A stretch of DNA of 64,000 bases from Termitomyces sp. T153 (GCA_018296165.2 JACKQL020000141.1:1-64000); one strand, 5' to 3'; numbered from the stretch's first letter, positions 33,257 to 45,198 are shown. Made by a program: numbers and translations. The notes: generated by a model from the letters alone, not told the origin.

Positions 33257-33634
33257 TAACCTCTGGAGGCTGTAGCTCAATCACACAGCTGGCAAAGGGA
33301 GATCCAAACTGCATTCAGTATGGTATGGTGCCTACAAGTATACTACACACCTGGCAAAGGGAGATTCAAAGAGAACAATCTGAGGACTCCCTAGGCCAGA
33401 TGCTACACTCTAGGCCTTCAGACTCATGGGACACAACTGTACAGTAGGACAGGAAAATCACATGACTTGCATGTGCATAGCCCCAGCCATGCACATGCTG
33501 GCCAAATCACATGACCCAGACTTGCACATGCATGATTGCAGCTATGCACATGCTGGCCTAATCACATGACCCAGACTTGCATGTGCATGATTGTAGCCAT
33601 GCACGTGCTGAGCTAAAACAGTGGTCCCCTAACA
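33257..33634 (-). repeat. LTR of gypsy copy 3 with internal tandem units
   Basis: Begins (minus) TGTTAGGGGACC at 33634 and ends near CCAGAGGTT at 33257, with about 13 bp lost at the LTR end relative to copy 2. About 33480-33605 holds two-plus tandem units of about 54 bp (ATGCACATGCTGGCC, AATCACATGACCC, GACTTGCACATGCATGAT). This is CATG/CACATG-rich, possibly an enhancer-like part of U3. Confidence 0.75.
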
Positions 33635-34046
33635 TGTCCTACATATAAGCAGAGTTGCTCTACTATATCATGTCCAATACCAAGGGCTCACAATTCACCT
33701 CTTTAACTTCTAAATTCAAAAACCATAGAACAGCATGAGTGCACTACACATCATCCAGAACTCTTGGAATGTGATTGATTGACATCCAACATGATGAGTT
33801 ATGATCATGGCCTCATCTTCTTGCCCAAAAACACTTAGAAATATACAGGTAACATGTTTTGGATAGATCAAACAAATAAAAGACCAATGTTAATGGTGCT
33901 GGCATGCATTCTATCCTGTGCCTCACTATACAAAAAGAGGTAAGGTTCAGAAGTATGGTGGAGAAAGTAAATCCATTCAACCAGGATGAAGCACATCATT
34001 TATGGCTAATCCTATTTGTGAACTCTATGAACACCATGAACCCATG

Positions 34047-34791
34047 TCACACTGCATGACATTGAGCTGGCAGTGAACAGCAGACAAGTTTGTGGACAAA
34101 ATTACTTGCATTATTATATTGTTGTTGAGGCATAATACTTATACTATTTACTATTCCTGTATTGATATAAGCAAGGACTCTAGAAGTGGAGCCTGGGACA
34201 ATCTTAATGATTGTGTCTGCACCAACAAAAACCCAACAAAGGATTTGTAACATGTTGGGGTCAGCAGAAATGCTGAGGGAGTTTATGTGTAGGAGTTTTC
34301 CAGGCATCAGCAGAAATGCAATCAGTTTTACATTTGTGTTTTGAACACAATAACAAAGAGTGTCAATTTCAAGACTGATGGATTTAGACTTGGTGCAATA
34401 AAGAAGTCTTGCATTGGTTAAAAAATGAGTTGAAAGATATAAATGAGAAACTCTGGATAGTTCAATTCCTGAGTGTGACAGAAGGTTAATGCTGCAAAAA
34501 ATTCTGCTAAATAGAGAGCTGTAGCAGGAGGTGATGAATACGCATTGAAGACAGCCATTGCATAAGAGCAAGACAACAATGTACCATACCCTTCTTTTTA
34601 AATCTACGTAATCTTTTTGCATGTCTCATGCTATGAGACCAGTGTATCATTGTTGACATTAGACACCAAGAAAATGACAACAGGACATTGATGCTTCCTT
34701 TGATCCTAACATGAGATGCTACAAGTAGGTTGAATGCAGCAAAAGCTGAAGCAAATGAGTATTGAGAATGGCAGTTGATATATTGGAACAT
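34047..34791 (-). CDS. hydrophobic coding-like frames, unknown membrane protein
   Basis: 34622-34047 (191 codons open) and 34791-34507 are rich in hydrophobic segments (FASAFAAFNLLVASHV, VWYIVVLLLCNGCL, CWVFVGADTIIKIV). The stretch DTIIKIV...YINTGIVNSI vaguely recalls fungal multi-pass proteins with a D-x2-I...Y-x-INTG signature (DUF6534-like). This is weak. The CpG-poor composition suggests a decayed copy; it could also be chance. Confidence 0.25.
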
Positions 34792-35003
34792 GAGTGAACA
34801 GCAAACTCACTGAAGAGCTTGATTCCAAATGCTACCAAGTCTTATTTTGCCAACAGTCAAAGAAAACCACTTGAACATTGTTTTTGAAGATGTATTATAA
34901 ACACAATGCTATTATTTTTGATGTATGGACATACATGTTGGTCAGGATTGACACAATGATCTTGTATTTGATGTACAGCAAAGATTGTATAGCTGAGTGT
35001 TAC

Positions 35004-35373
35004 TGTTAGGGGACTTCCATTTCCAACCTCTGTGACTGGCTCCAGCACCTCCGCAGCTTGTTTGACATCTCAAGGGCTCCTTTCAGAACTCTGGAGATCT
35101 CTGGAGAACTCCAGAGTTCTCTGTATTACCTCAGCAACCATAGCCCTAGGGTTAGGAGTAACTCTGGTCACCTGTACAGTAGTTCCCATGCCTCTGCCAC
35201 CCACTGATGTGCTGTGCCAAGCAGTGGAGATCCTTAGACTTGTTCTCTTTGGATTCCCCTCTGTTAGGTGATTAGTTACTGATTGTATCATTGTCTACTC
35301 TGCTAAATATACTTTGGATTCCCCTCTGCTAGCTGCATGACTCTGATCTGCTGCCCCAGAGGTCACTCTTACA
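35004..35373 (+). repeat. 5' LTR of gypsy copy 4
   Basis: TGTTAGGGGACTTCC...GGTCACTCTTACA. Carries the family's duplicated GGATTCCCCTCTGYTAG block (about 35250 and 35315). Confidence 0.92.
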
Positions 35374-35479
35374 GCAGAACAAGTCTTCTAAAACTGGCCT
35401 GGAAGCCCTGCATAGCCACAAAGAACCTCTGAGCCATTATCTGTCACTTCTCCACTAGGATCAAGCACCACAGAGTTCT

Positions 35480-36710
35480 ATGTCTCAGCTTGCCAACCCA
35501 GACACACTCTTGGAGGCCCCAGCCCTGCAGAACAAAGACTGGACTTGCCTGCTCCACCTAGAGACCCAGGTGCAATTAATGCAATCATCTCTCACCCACC
35601 ATATGACTGAACTCTCTACTCTCTGTCAGACAACAGATCTTATCTCCCAATCCCTCCAGGCACTGCTAGAATGCCTAAGCCCTAATTCTGCCCCTCCTGT
35701 AGCAGTAGAACCAGCTCCGCCTGCCACAGCACCTACTCCAGTAGCTTTGGTGACTATATAGCCACAGATCCCTCATCTAGTGTTGCCAGATGCATACAAT
35801 GGCACCTGATCTGGCAGGGAGCAATTTTTACAGTCCTGCCTCACCTACATCCACCTTAGCAGGGACACTTTTGACTCCAACACATTGAAAATAGCCTGGG
35901 TGCTATTATACATGAAGACTGGACATGCCTCCACCTATGCACTGTGAGTGTTCTGCTGTCCTAGAGGTGTGGGGAGCTTCCCAGACTGGGCCACCTTTGA
36001 GAAGGACTTCCGCATGGAGTTTTTCCCATTAGACCCCACCAAGATGGCAGCACTGATGCTGCATGACAGGGAGCAGTACAGACAAGGAAGGCATACGTTG
36101 GATGAGTACATTGACTGGTTCTGAGCCCTGGTCAAACAGGTTGCCTACCCCAACAGCCTCTAACTATACCTCACCTTCTGGGATGGCTTGCACCCCACCT
36201 TGGTGGAATGCATTGACAACCTGGCAGAGGGTCACTCTGACAATGAAAAGATTGCATCATGGTATGAGGTGGCCCAAGACCAATGGCAACTCATGGAAAT
36301 ATGGAGGGAGCTCTACTGCCCCCATTCCATGCTGCACCCTGCTCCAGTTAGCAACCTCCACCACCCCACACCTGCTCACCCAGTGCCAGCCCTCACTCCA
36401 GCCACCCCTACAGTACATCCCCTACTACTGGGAATCTCCATGGATGTGAATGTGGCCCAACTACTCTGCACTGCCCCGCTGTTGTGCTGGAGATGCAAGA
36501 AGCCCAGGCACTTTGCATGGCACTGTTCTCTGGGCCTGGAGGTATGCTACCTCTCCATGGTGGAGCAGGAGGAACTTCTCCTGCAGCTCTTGGCTGCAAA
36601 AGATGCTGCCAGAGCTCCATTGCTGGATACTAACTCTCAAGCCTCCACCAAGCTCTCTGACACCTCTGAAGGTCCAATGGCACAGGCCCACTTAATTGCA
36701 TTGAATGCCC
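35480..36710 (+). pseudogene. gag of gypsy copy 4
   Basis: 35480-35761 encodes the N-terminal part (LETQVQLMQSSLTHHMTEL, SLQALLECL). The capsid follows in other frames (LQSCLTYIHLS near 35840, then FWDGLHPTLVECIDNLAEG near 36178). The zinc knuckle at 36485-36526 reads CWRCKKPRHFAWHC, still C-x2-C-x4-H-x4-C. Frames are interrupted by shifts. Confidence 0.78.
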
Positions 36711-36719
36711 TAACAGTAT

Positions 36720-37090
36720 GTGATGGCCTCCAGCTTGTCTGCCTATTCCCTGCACCTCAATGTGGAAATTGAGACAATGGACACCCAGCAAAACTGCAGA
36801 GTCATGGCTCTCCTAGACAGCAGAGCAATGGGACTTTTCCTGGACTTGGAGTTTGTCAAATGCCACAGCCTGACCATGCAGCCCCTTCCCAAGCCCATTC
36901 CTGTCTACAACATTAATGGAACACCCAACAAAGCTGGCATGATTAGCTCTGTGGTCAACCTGGTTCTCCATTATCAGAATCATATGGAGCATGCTGTATT
37001 TGCTGTCACCAGCTTGGGAAGGCAAGACATGATCCTTGGGTTCATATGGCTCTGAGAGCATAATCCTGAGGTTGATTGGACCAAAGGAGA
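36720..37090 (+). pseudogene. protease of gypsy copy 4, active site altered
   Basis: Reads ALLDSRAMGLFLDLEFV where copy 3 has DSGATG: Gly to Arg (AGCAGA) and Thr to Met (ATG), each explicable as CpG to CpA/TpG. GRQDMILGFIWL follows, then a TGA where relatives have a codon before EHNPE. Confidence 0.75.
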
Positions 37091-37465
37091 GGTGACCATG
37101 AGTGGATGCCCCAGGAAGTGCTCTGCCTGTGCCACAGAGGACAGAGTGGAGCATCAGACCCAAGTCCAAGAGCATGCAGCCATTCAAGCATGTTGTGCTA
37201 GCCCTCTCCCCTTTGCTGATCTAGACCTCCTGGACCCCCACCTCTGGTGTTTCCTTGTAGAGAGGCCCTCTACAAGGACAATCAGAGCAATGGCAGAGCC
37301 CTGCAGAAGAAGCATGGAGGGTTGTTCAGTGGTATATGTGAGCCAGAGCTCCCAGATAAAGCAATAGAAGTGGAGGATCAAATCTATGTTACCACTGTCC
37401 ACCTGCCACCCTCCATCATAGAGATTAGGGCTAGCCAGACTATGTTCCAGAGGCTGGCCCAGGCC

Positions 37466-38597
37466 TTTGCTGCCAATGCCATGCCTTGAGAGTTCTGGGA
37501 TGTGGTACCCCTCTACCTGCATGCATTTAAAGATGTGTTCTCCAAAGCCTCCTTTGACTTGCTTCTGGAGCACAAGAGGTGGGACTATGCCATTGAACTG
37601 CTGCCCAACTCCACACCCTCTAGCTGTAAGGTCTACCCCCTTGCACCCAGGAAACAGGACAAGTTCAACACCTTCCTACAGGAGAACTTGGACTCTCATT
37701 GTATCTGTCCATCCAAGTTCCCAATGGCTTTTCCGGCCTTCTTCATCAAAAAGAAGGATGGCTCCCTCTGACTGGTACAGGACTACCAGGTACTCAATGC
37801 CATGACAGTGAAGAACCATTACCCCCTCCCCCTCATCTCCAAGCTCATCAACAACCTCCAGAGTATGTGATACTTCACTAGACTGGATGTCTGGTGGGGT
37901 TATAACAATGTGCACATTCAGAAAGGAGATGAGTGGAAGGCAGCCTTCCAGACCAACTGGGAATTGTTTGAGCTGCTCGTCATGTTCTTTGGTCTCACCA
38001 ACAGCCTGGCCACCTTCCAGACCATGATAAATGACATCTTCCAGGATCTCATTGCAGAGGGTGTAGTGTGCATGTACCTTGACAACATCCTCATCTACAC
38101 CAAAACACTAGAGGAATACCGTTGGATCACCTGTCTTGTCCTGGAATGCCTTTACCAGCACCAGCTCTACCTCAAGCCAGAGAAGTATGAGTTTGAACAA
38201 ACCCAGATTGAGTACCTCAGCCTGATCATCTCTCATGGAGCTGTGGAGATGGACCTGGTAAAGGTAGCAGGTGTGGCAGAGTGGCCAGAGCCCCAAAACA
38301 AGAAGGAAGTACAGGTGTTTCTTGGTTTCACAAACTTCTACCAGAGATTCATCCAGGACTTCTTGTACCACACCCACCCGCTGTTTGATCTCATAGGAAA
38401 GGATATTATGTAGAGCTGGGGACCTCCAGAGCAGATGGCCTTTAACACTCTCAAGCACACTGTAACCTCTGGGCCTGTCCTCCTATTCCTGGATGACAAC
38501 TCTCCCTTTCACATAGAGGCCAACAGCTCTGACCTTGCTACTGGGGTGGTGCTCTCACAGCCAGTCTCCAGAGGACAGGAAGTGGCATCCAGTGGCC
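37466..38597 (+). pseudogene. reverse transcriptase / RNase H start of gypsy copy 4
   Basis: Segments in one long region: WDYAIELLPNS, PMAFPAFFIKKKDGSL then TGA, DYQVLNAMTVKNHYPLPLIS, a TGA before YFTRLDVWWGYNNVHI, then FGLTNSLATFQTMINDIF and the catalytic motif MYLDNILIY. Active RTs have YxDD, so the second Asp is Asn here. The thumb/connection QNKKEVQVFLGFTNFYQRFI and the RNase H start follow up to the WHPVA-like codons at about 38596, where the foreign insertion begins. Confidence 0.8.
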
Positions 38598-39899
38598 TAG
38601 GGCTTCCCCGCCAGGATTGATGACCCAGATAACCCTGCACCGACTCAAAGCTGCCCCGATCCACCCCTCCAACCCACTCTGGACCCTAGCAACACAACTC
38701 TGGGGCCCCCACTTCAACTCCGACATCCAACCAAGAGGACCTACAATGGCAGCTCAACAATGGGGCCCCTGTAGCTCCTACCCCACAAGCATAAACCACC
38801 GACCAACAGCTCCATACAACTCTGCCCCTATGCCAGAAGATGTCTATCAAGCAGGGACCATACCAACGGAGTACCCAGAAATAAACTCCATGCGAAGTAA
38901 TCTCTCCAGAGTACCCTAAAGCTGCTGATGCCTTCCTCAAGAAGACGTCACATGCTGTAATCCCACCCTCGGAGTCCCAGCCCTGCCACCATCCCACTCC
39001 CCTTCCCCAACACAAAATGCTCCCCAAGAAGAGAAGAAACTCTGGGACCCTTGAAGTAGCCCCCCCCAAAAAATTCACAACTCCTCTGGCGAATCCAACT
39101 GCACCCAACAGAGACTAACCCCAAAGCCAAGAATAAAGTGACCAACTCCCACCCACATTCACAACAGCCTCCAGACTGCTCCAGAGCACAAATGAAGAAT
39201 TACCCTGACCCCACCATAGCTCTTAGGGAGTCCAAACCAATGCTCCCCCACAACCAACTTCTCTGCCGCCTTCCAACAATCAGAAACAACCATCTCCCCC
39301 CAACGCAACAAATATTTCGCACAGAGGGACAATGGCCAGACTCACCCAAAACCTCAGAAGATAGCCGGACCAGCTCCCCCCATCCAAGCTTGGCTCCAGG
39401 AGCCACTGCCACTCCTACATGACAACTCCGCTGCTCAGTGGGGAAAACCCCCACTCCAGAGCTCCCCCTCCAATTCGTGACACAACCCTGCCAACAAGCT
39501 AAGACCCAATCCCAACTCCCACATCAACCCTGGACCCCTGGTACTTGTGCTTGGAATGGCAGACCAACAAAATGTCCCTCAGACCCCTTCCTCCACCCCG
39601 CACCACCCCCGAAGCCAACACAACCAACAAACCCCCACCAAGCAACCCTCATGTTGACTCTGGGACTGCTAACTTTCTCCCCAACAAAAGAAACACCTAC
39701 TCCTAGAAGGAAAAACCCATGGGATGAGCCCTGAAGCATCTCTGCTGGGGCAAGCCATTTCCCAACCGATCCCTGCACTGCCCCTGCCAAAGAAGCATCC
39801 ACCAATACAACCCCAATGGCCCTCCAAAGCTCTAGGGAGTGTCAGAAATATGTAAGACCCCTCTGCCCATCTGTGGACTTACCCTTGGCCAGGAAAGCA

Positions 39900-40160
39900 A
39901 TGTCATGTAGATGACCTAGAATCCACAAACCTTGACTCTGGACCAGAAGGAACTTGTTGGGACTGATTACCCCAAACCCGGTTCCCTTGTCATTGACACT
40001 CCAGAGCACACCAAAGCACCACCTGAGCATGCCCACCCATAGACGCAATACTCCGGAGCACAACTTTGACCAGAACCAACACTCTGGAGTGCAGCAAAGC
40101 CCAATCCCGAGTGCCCTTCACCAAATACAATACTCTGGAGCATGACAAAACCCCACCATG
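39900..40160. repeat. degenerate minisatellite
   Basis: ACTCCGGAGCAC/ACTCTGGAGCATGAC-type units near 40010, 40045, 40080 and 40130, each followed by a CAAAGCACC/CAAAACCCC-like tail, spacing about 36-50 bp. Confidence 0.5.
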
Positions 40161-41309
40161 CACAACCCCACCCAAATGTAAACCTCCAGGCACCCCCAAC
40201 CAAGAGAACGCAACCCTCACCCTAAGGGAGTACCTCCATCTCTATGCTGACCAAACCCACAGCATAGATGGCATGGAAAACAGCCCCCTGCCAACTCACT
40301 ACAGGGACCACCCTACCCTGGGGGCTCCGCCACTAAGCCACTAGGGACTCCCTCCTCTGACTGACTATGCCCCGAGGACAAACCTCATCCTGCCACCCCC
40401 ACCATCATTAAAAAGGACCTCTGCCACCCCACCACCTGCATTGGCATAAAGGCCAGACTGCCGGAAGACCTCTGCCCCCCCCCCTGCCAACCACACCAAC
40501 AAAAGACCGAAGCCCTGACCACCCCAAACACATGTTGAAGACTCAGAGGTCCACCCCCTTGAACTAGCACAATGCACATCTCCACCACAGACTGAAGAAA
40601 ACCCCTACACCCTGGATCCAAGGCTCCAAGAATCAAACCCAGCAATGCCACCCAAAAATGTCACAGAACTCTGCAGGAAGACTCCCAACACCCCCGCCGA
40701 GCCTTAGGAACTCTTCCTATGGCGCTCTGCCCCATCCTGGCAACCCCGGGACTAGCCAACACAGATAGCATTAGTGGGCTTAACCCCTGCCTCTGGATCC
40801 ACTAGGGATTCAACTCCCACCAGCACTCCTGCATGTTTCACTTACCTCACCCTCACACAAATTAAAGTCTCACTTCACACACCCAGAAACAATGAAGAAG
40901 CATTGGAAAGTACAAAAAAATATGATACAAGGCGGAACAGGGCAGCGAACTCAAAGATGACAAGAAGTGGGGCCCGACCACCCCCTCACCCTTCCTCCAG
41001 AACCCCCACCACTCCCACCCCCAAATCAATCTCCATCTGGGCCTGCACCACCACCAAGACCTCTGCCAACCCTGGCAAGGCCTCCCCTGCATCCGCCGCC
41101 ACTTCCCACCATGACCCTGGGGCCACCGTATTACACTGCCGATGCCCCACCAGCAGCTTCCCCACCCTCGCCATCTCCTGCTGCAACTCCGGAGGCTGAC
41201 TCCCAGACATCTGCGCCAACCTGTCTTAGATCAACGCAAATGCTGCAGAGGCACTGTCCAAGAGAACCTGGTGCTCCTGCACCCAGCCTGACCCCAAAAA
41301 CAACCCATT

Positions 41310-42587
41310 CTAGTAACAGATGGAGAATTGGGAAAGACACTTACAAAGGATCCCCACGCACCCCAAAGCGGCCTCATTGGCCAGCCAATCCTCCCTCTGC
41401 CTCACTGCCTCCAACTCCACCCACAGTGAACCACCCTCTGGCGCCATTCCCCACTCCTCTGCCTCCTCCACGGGCCACACCTCCTGCTGCATCAGATGTG
41501 CCTGCAAGCCCCATACCTCTGGCACTTGCTCTGTCACCACTTGCACCGAGGTGTTCTGCACCCACTCCAATGCCTCCTTCTCTACCCGCACCACGTCTTG
41601 ATCCTCCCTTGCCTGGTGAAGCTCCCCCTCCCATGCTGTCAATGCTGCTGTTAGAACCTCCACCTGCTTGCAAAGGAAGACCTCCGTGATCAAAGATGGG
41701 GGCTCCAGAGAACTTGACGCCCATCTCAAGGGTGCGCCCAGGATGGGAGAGTAAACGTGAAACCCTGGAGGACCCACCATCAGCTCGTGCCCCTGTGGCC
41801 TCTTGCTGGGCCCCACTCCCAATGGCAGGGAAGCTCTCTGCTTTCCACAGTCCATCGCCAAGGACGCCCCCTCTCTCCACCCACCCTGCAGAGGCCTCAC
41901 CTGCCCTGCAGACTGCCCCGCACTCCCCTCCCCCGACACCCGGGTCTTCCACGCCTTGCCCAGCTGACTCCACACCCAGTCCTCGACCCACCCCTGCTCC
42001 ACAGCAACACACACCGCTCACTACTCCAACGAGATTGAGCACTTCTTGTGGCTCGCATGACATGGAAGGCAAATGGAAGTGTCACGCCACGAGCCCACAG
42101 AGGGTGCATTGAAGATGCAGGCCTCACCCTGCCATGCACAGAGAACACACTAAGAACAACGGATCAGCACATGTGACAAAGGAGAACTCAAAGACTCACT
42201 GAGGCCTTGTTTTGGCACCATTCTAGTGTTGGGGGGCCCCGAGCCCATGCCAATGCCCTTACAAACTCCTCCACTGTCGCCTCCACCTGAGGAATTTGCT
42301 GCAATGGTGGGACCCCTTCCGCATCCCCCACCACCAATCAGGGCACCATGGGATGAAATTTGGCCCACCTAGGAACCCCTGGGGAACCCACCATCACCGC
42401 AAACAACTCTGCAAAACTCTGTCAGCCACCCTGAAGAAACAAGTCAATGTTGCTCATGACCCCAGTATATCACACCAGCTCAGCACCGATGCTCAAACTC
42501 CTCCCCCTCGCTGTCATACACAATCACCACATCTGTGTCTGAAATCAACGGGGTGGGGGAAGTGGCTGAGTAACTGGGAGAGGACAT
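41310..42587 (-). pseudogene. gag-like coiled-coil protein of the nested insertion
   Basis: On the minus strand, a start at 42587 gives MSSPSYSATSPTPLISDTD followed by an acidic VIVYDSEGEE. Further down (42014-41310) comes a heptad-rich stretch: LTAALTAWEGELHQAREDQD, RVEKEALEWVQ, AEEWGMAPEGGSLWVELEA, RQREDWLANEA. Many Trp sit in helix positions where Arg (CGG) would be natural, suggesting CGG to TGG decay and that minus is the coding strand. It resembles Agaricomycete gypsy gag-like helical proteins; no zinc knuckle was seen. Confidence 0.45.
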
Positions 42588-42804
42588 AACAAAGGATTTG
42601 AGAAGCCCCGGGGTATGTCCAAGGCTTTTTAATTGATTAGGAAGAACCCCCTGATGAAGTGGCAGCCACACTTCAACTTCACCTCCCATGCCACCATCAC
42701 TCGCTGTGGATTGATCAATATTACTGGGCTTTGACTCCCACGCCCCTGCTGATCCCTGACCTGCTCCCCATGTCTTGAGGGTCTCAATGCTGAAGGAGGG
42801 GTGA

Positions 42805-43961
42805 TGTCACAACCCATTCCCTGGACCCCCATACATTGCCCAACAAACCCCTGTCCCTCCAGAACCTCCCCCAATGCTTTGTCAAACTTCCCCAGCACTC
42901 CACACCTACTCCGGCTAACTCCAATGCATTCTTGGCTAACTCCAACGGCACCCTGGCCAACTCCGACGTCTTCCCTGCAGCCACCAGTGCTTCCCCTAGA
43001 CTTCCTGAGCCCCTGGAACCACTCCCCCACCATGCCTGACCCCATTACACATCATCAACTCGACACCCTGGCTCCCCCAACTTACCCTGGGGTATCACAA
43101 CAACCTTGGAACAGACCATGTCACAATTGATCCCATCAACATATCAACATGGCCTGCCCTCTAGTCATAACTGACACCCGTTGACTCCATTGAGCTCCAC
43201 CAAGCCCCACCACCACAGCCGACGTCCCCGGAGCTCTTCAGTAGTCAGTATATAAGACATAGAGTAGCTCCTCATACTCTAGTCTTGAGATTACCTACCT
43301 ACCTACCTATCTACTTCCCTACCTTGCCTGATGTGTTTCTGATTGTTTCTTCTTGTGTTTTGTATTCCGTGTCTCGTTTTCCTTATTCTCAGTCTCCCAG
43401 TCTTATCTCGTCTCTATTCTATTGTCATGTCATTATCATTCTGTGTCTCCACCTGAATCTATTCTTGTTCCCGTCTCATCTCCACCTCATTTCATTCGAC
43501 TCCATCTCATCTTGTTTGATTCTGTCTATCATGTTCAAGACCTCTCAACCATAATGCCCTCATGAATTCCGCAATTACAATTACAAACCCCCAACACTCT
43601 TTTACCAACCCCGGACCCCACTACATGCTCAGCTCCAAACCCCACCAATCCCCATTGATCCCTCATCAGAACTCTGACTCCACTCCTGCCATTCACGTAA
43701 CCTCCACCTCCTCCACACCTGCAATACTCACACACAGACTTATGCCTGAACCCCACCAAGCCCATCCCCCTTCCCCACAACTCATCCTCTACTCCTCTGG
43801 ACCTCCCCAGACTTGCTCGGATCAATTTCCTCTAGCTATCCTCACAAGTCCCCAGTGTTTGGAACACCTCCGAGTGCCCAGTTGTCAGTGCAGGGAATCA
43901 CGTCTGCCTAGTAAGGACTCGCCCAGTGTAGCTGAGCCCCCATGGTCAGCGGAACCTGACA
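42805..43961 (+). repeat. LTR of the nested insertion (1,157 bp)
   Basis: TGTCACAACCCATTCC...CAGCGGAACCTGACA. The ends match the solo LTR at 19966-20964 (other strand). It includes a TACCTACCTACCTA stretch near 43297 and repeated CTCATCTC-type pyrimidine sequence, the counterpart of the GAGACGAGAC sequence in the solo LTR. Confidence 0.8.
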
Positions 43962-44215
43962 GAAATCCTGGATAGCCATTTATTCCAGAGATGACTACAA
44001 TACAAGGTGAAGTGGAAAGGCTATGGAATCAAGGATATCTCCTGGGAGCTACAGGAGAACATACATGCCCCTGGACTTGTCAAGGAGTTCCACCAGAGAC
44101 ATCCAGACACCCCATGTGCCATACAAGGAATCTACCCTATCTTGCCAGCAGACTGAGCAATCAGAGACTTTTTCTACCCCACACATCGAGATGCTGCATG
44201 CTAGAGGGGGGGTGA
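43962..44215 (+). pseudogene. gypsy copy 4 chromodomain end and polypurine tract
   Basis: Frame reads LQYKVKWKGYGIKDISW, a chromodomain core thought to guide integration to heterochromatin, followed by the C-terminal tail and then AGAGGGGGGGTGA before the LTR. Confidence 0.8.
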
Positions 44216-44585
44216 TGTCAGGGGACTTCCATTTTCAACCTCCGTGACTGGTTCCAGCACCTCTGCAGCTTGTTTGATGTCTCTGGGGCTCCTTCCAGAA
44301 CCCTGGAGATCTCTGGAGATCTCCGGAGTTCTCTGTATTACCTCAGCAACCATTGCCCTAGGGTTAGGAGTAACTCTGGTCACCTGTACAGTAGTTCCCA
44401 CACCTCTGCTGCCTGCTGATGTGCTGTGCCAAGCAGCGGGGATCCTTAGACTTGTTCTCTTCAGATTCCCCTCTGCTAGGTGATTAGTTACTGATTGTAT
44501 CATCATCTACTCTGCTAAATATACTTCAGATTCCCCTCTGCTAGCTGCATGACTCTGATCCACTGCCTGGGAGGTTGCCCTTACA
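44216..44585 (+). repeat. 3' LTR of gypsy copy 4
   Basis: Same length and ends as the 5' LTR. The two differ by scattered transitions; the 3' copy keeps some CpG lost in the 5' copy (CCTCCGTGACTGG versus CCTCTGTGACTGG), and the reverse also occurs (CACCTCCGCAG versus CACCTCTGCAG). Confidence 0.92.
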
Positions 44586-45198
44586 GTTACACTAACAACA
44601 ACAATTTGCAAGGTGGCATGTCACTGAGACTAAAACAAAGTTATATTGTAATTTTTTGTGGATGTAGACATGACATATCAACATACTAAAACAAAGTGGA
44701 CAAAATCAGAGAACTCACACTGTTACTGACTACAATATATAGGAATGGTCATGTGTGTATCATGACACTGAGGGAAGTAATTTACTTTGTCATGTTGTGT
44801 GACATAGGTTCATAGTGTTCATGGGGTTACATGTTACAATTCAGATATCTACCTCCACTAACTAATAGCTAAGGACAAATTGGTAATGAAACACCTTGGT
44901 AAACCTAGTATTGAGTGAGATGGGGTGTTTGTGATATGTCTACAATCTTTGTGTGTGGAATGAAGGTAAAGCAAGGAAAAAGTATAGTAAACTTTGCATA
45001 GTGAGAAAATCCTTGTCAAGGCAAAAACTGCTATGTGCCAAACAGATAGGACAGGGTAGTTCTGCACAAATCATGGACACTCCTACTGGTACTCTGGCCA
45101 GACACCTTTTCAAGTGTGCTGGTTATGCCTCACAGCCACTTTACTGCAGTTTGATCCATTGGAGTTCATACTCTGTTTGTGTTGCTATGACCAGTGCA

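Larger units (their letters stand above)
31220..33634 (-). mobile_element. Ty3/gypsy copy 3, truncated after protease
   Basis: On the minus strand: LTR (33634-33257), gag from 33143, CCHC knuckle, protease, then an abrupt stop of homology near 31220 next to unrelated sequence. RT, integrase and the 3' LTR are absent. It is very similar to copy 2, so both share a recent source. Confidence 0.8.
38597..43961. mobile_element. CpG-bearing insertion inside gypsy copy 4
   Basis: Begins right after the RNase H WHPVA position and ends with CGGAACCTGACA at 43961, after which gypsy resumes in its chromodomain region. Its right end is a 1,157-bp LTR (42805-43961) preceded by GGAGGGGTGA, of the same family as the solo LTR at 20 kb. 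No matching left LTR or target duplication was found, so the left side is truncated or rearranged. The composition (C-rich plus strand, CpG present but partly decayed) differs from the host element. Confidence 0.65.
35004..44585 (+). mobile_element. Ty3/gypsy copy 4 with both LTRs and target duplication
   Basis: The LTRs are 370 bp each (35004-35373, 44216-44585), flanked by GTTAC at 34999-35003 and 44586-44590. Internal order: gag, protease, RT, start of RNase H, a 5.4-kb foreign insertion, then a chromodomain and polypurine tract (AGAGGGGGGGTGA). The integrase is missing, so the insertion was accompanied by a deletion or replacement. Stops in pol often sit where Arg is expected. The host sequence either side (GAGTGTTAC / GTTACACTAAC) forms the empty site. 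Confidence 0.9.

Noticed and set aside
40967..41689. Plus-strand 240-codon proline-rich frame
   Set aside because: Opposite strand has a heptad-patterned helical protein with Trp in Arg-like positions; the Pro-rich frame is its complement.
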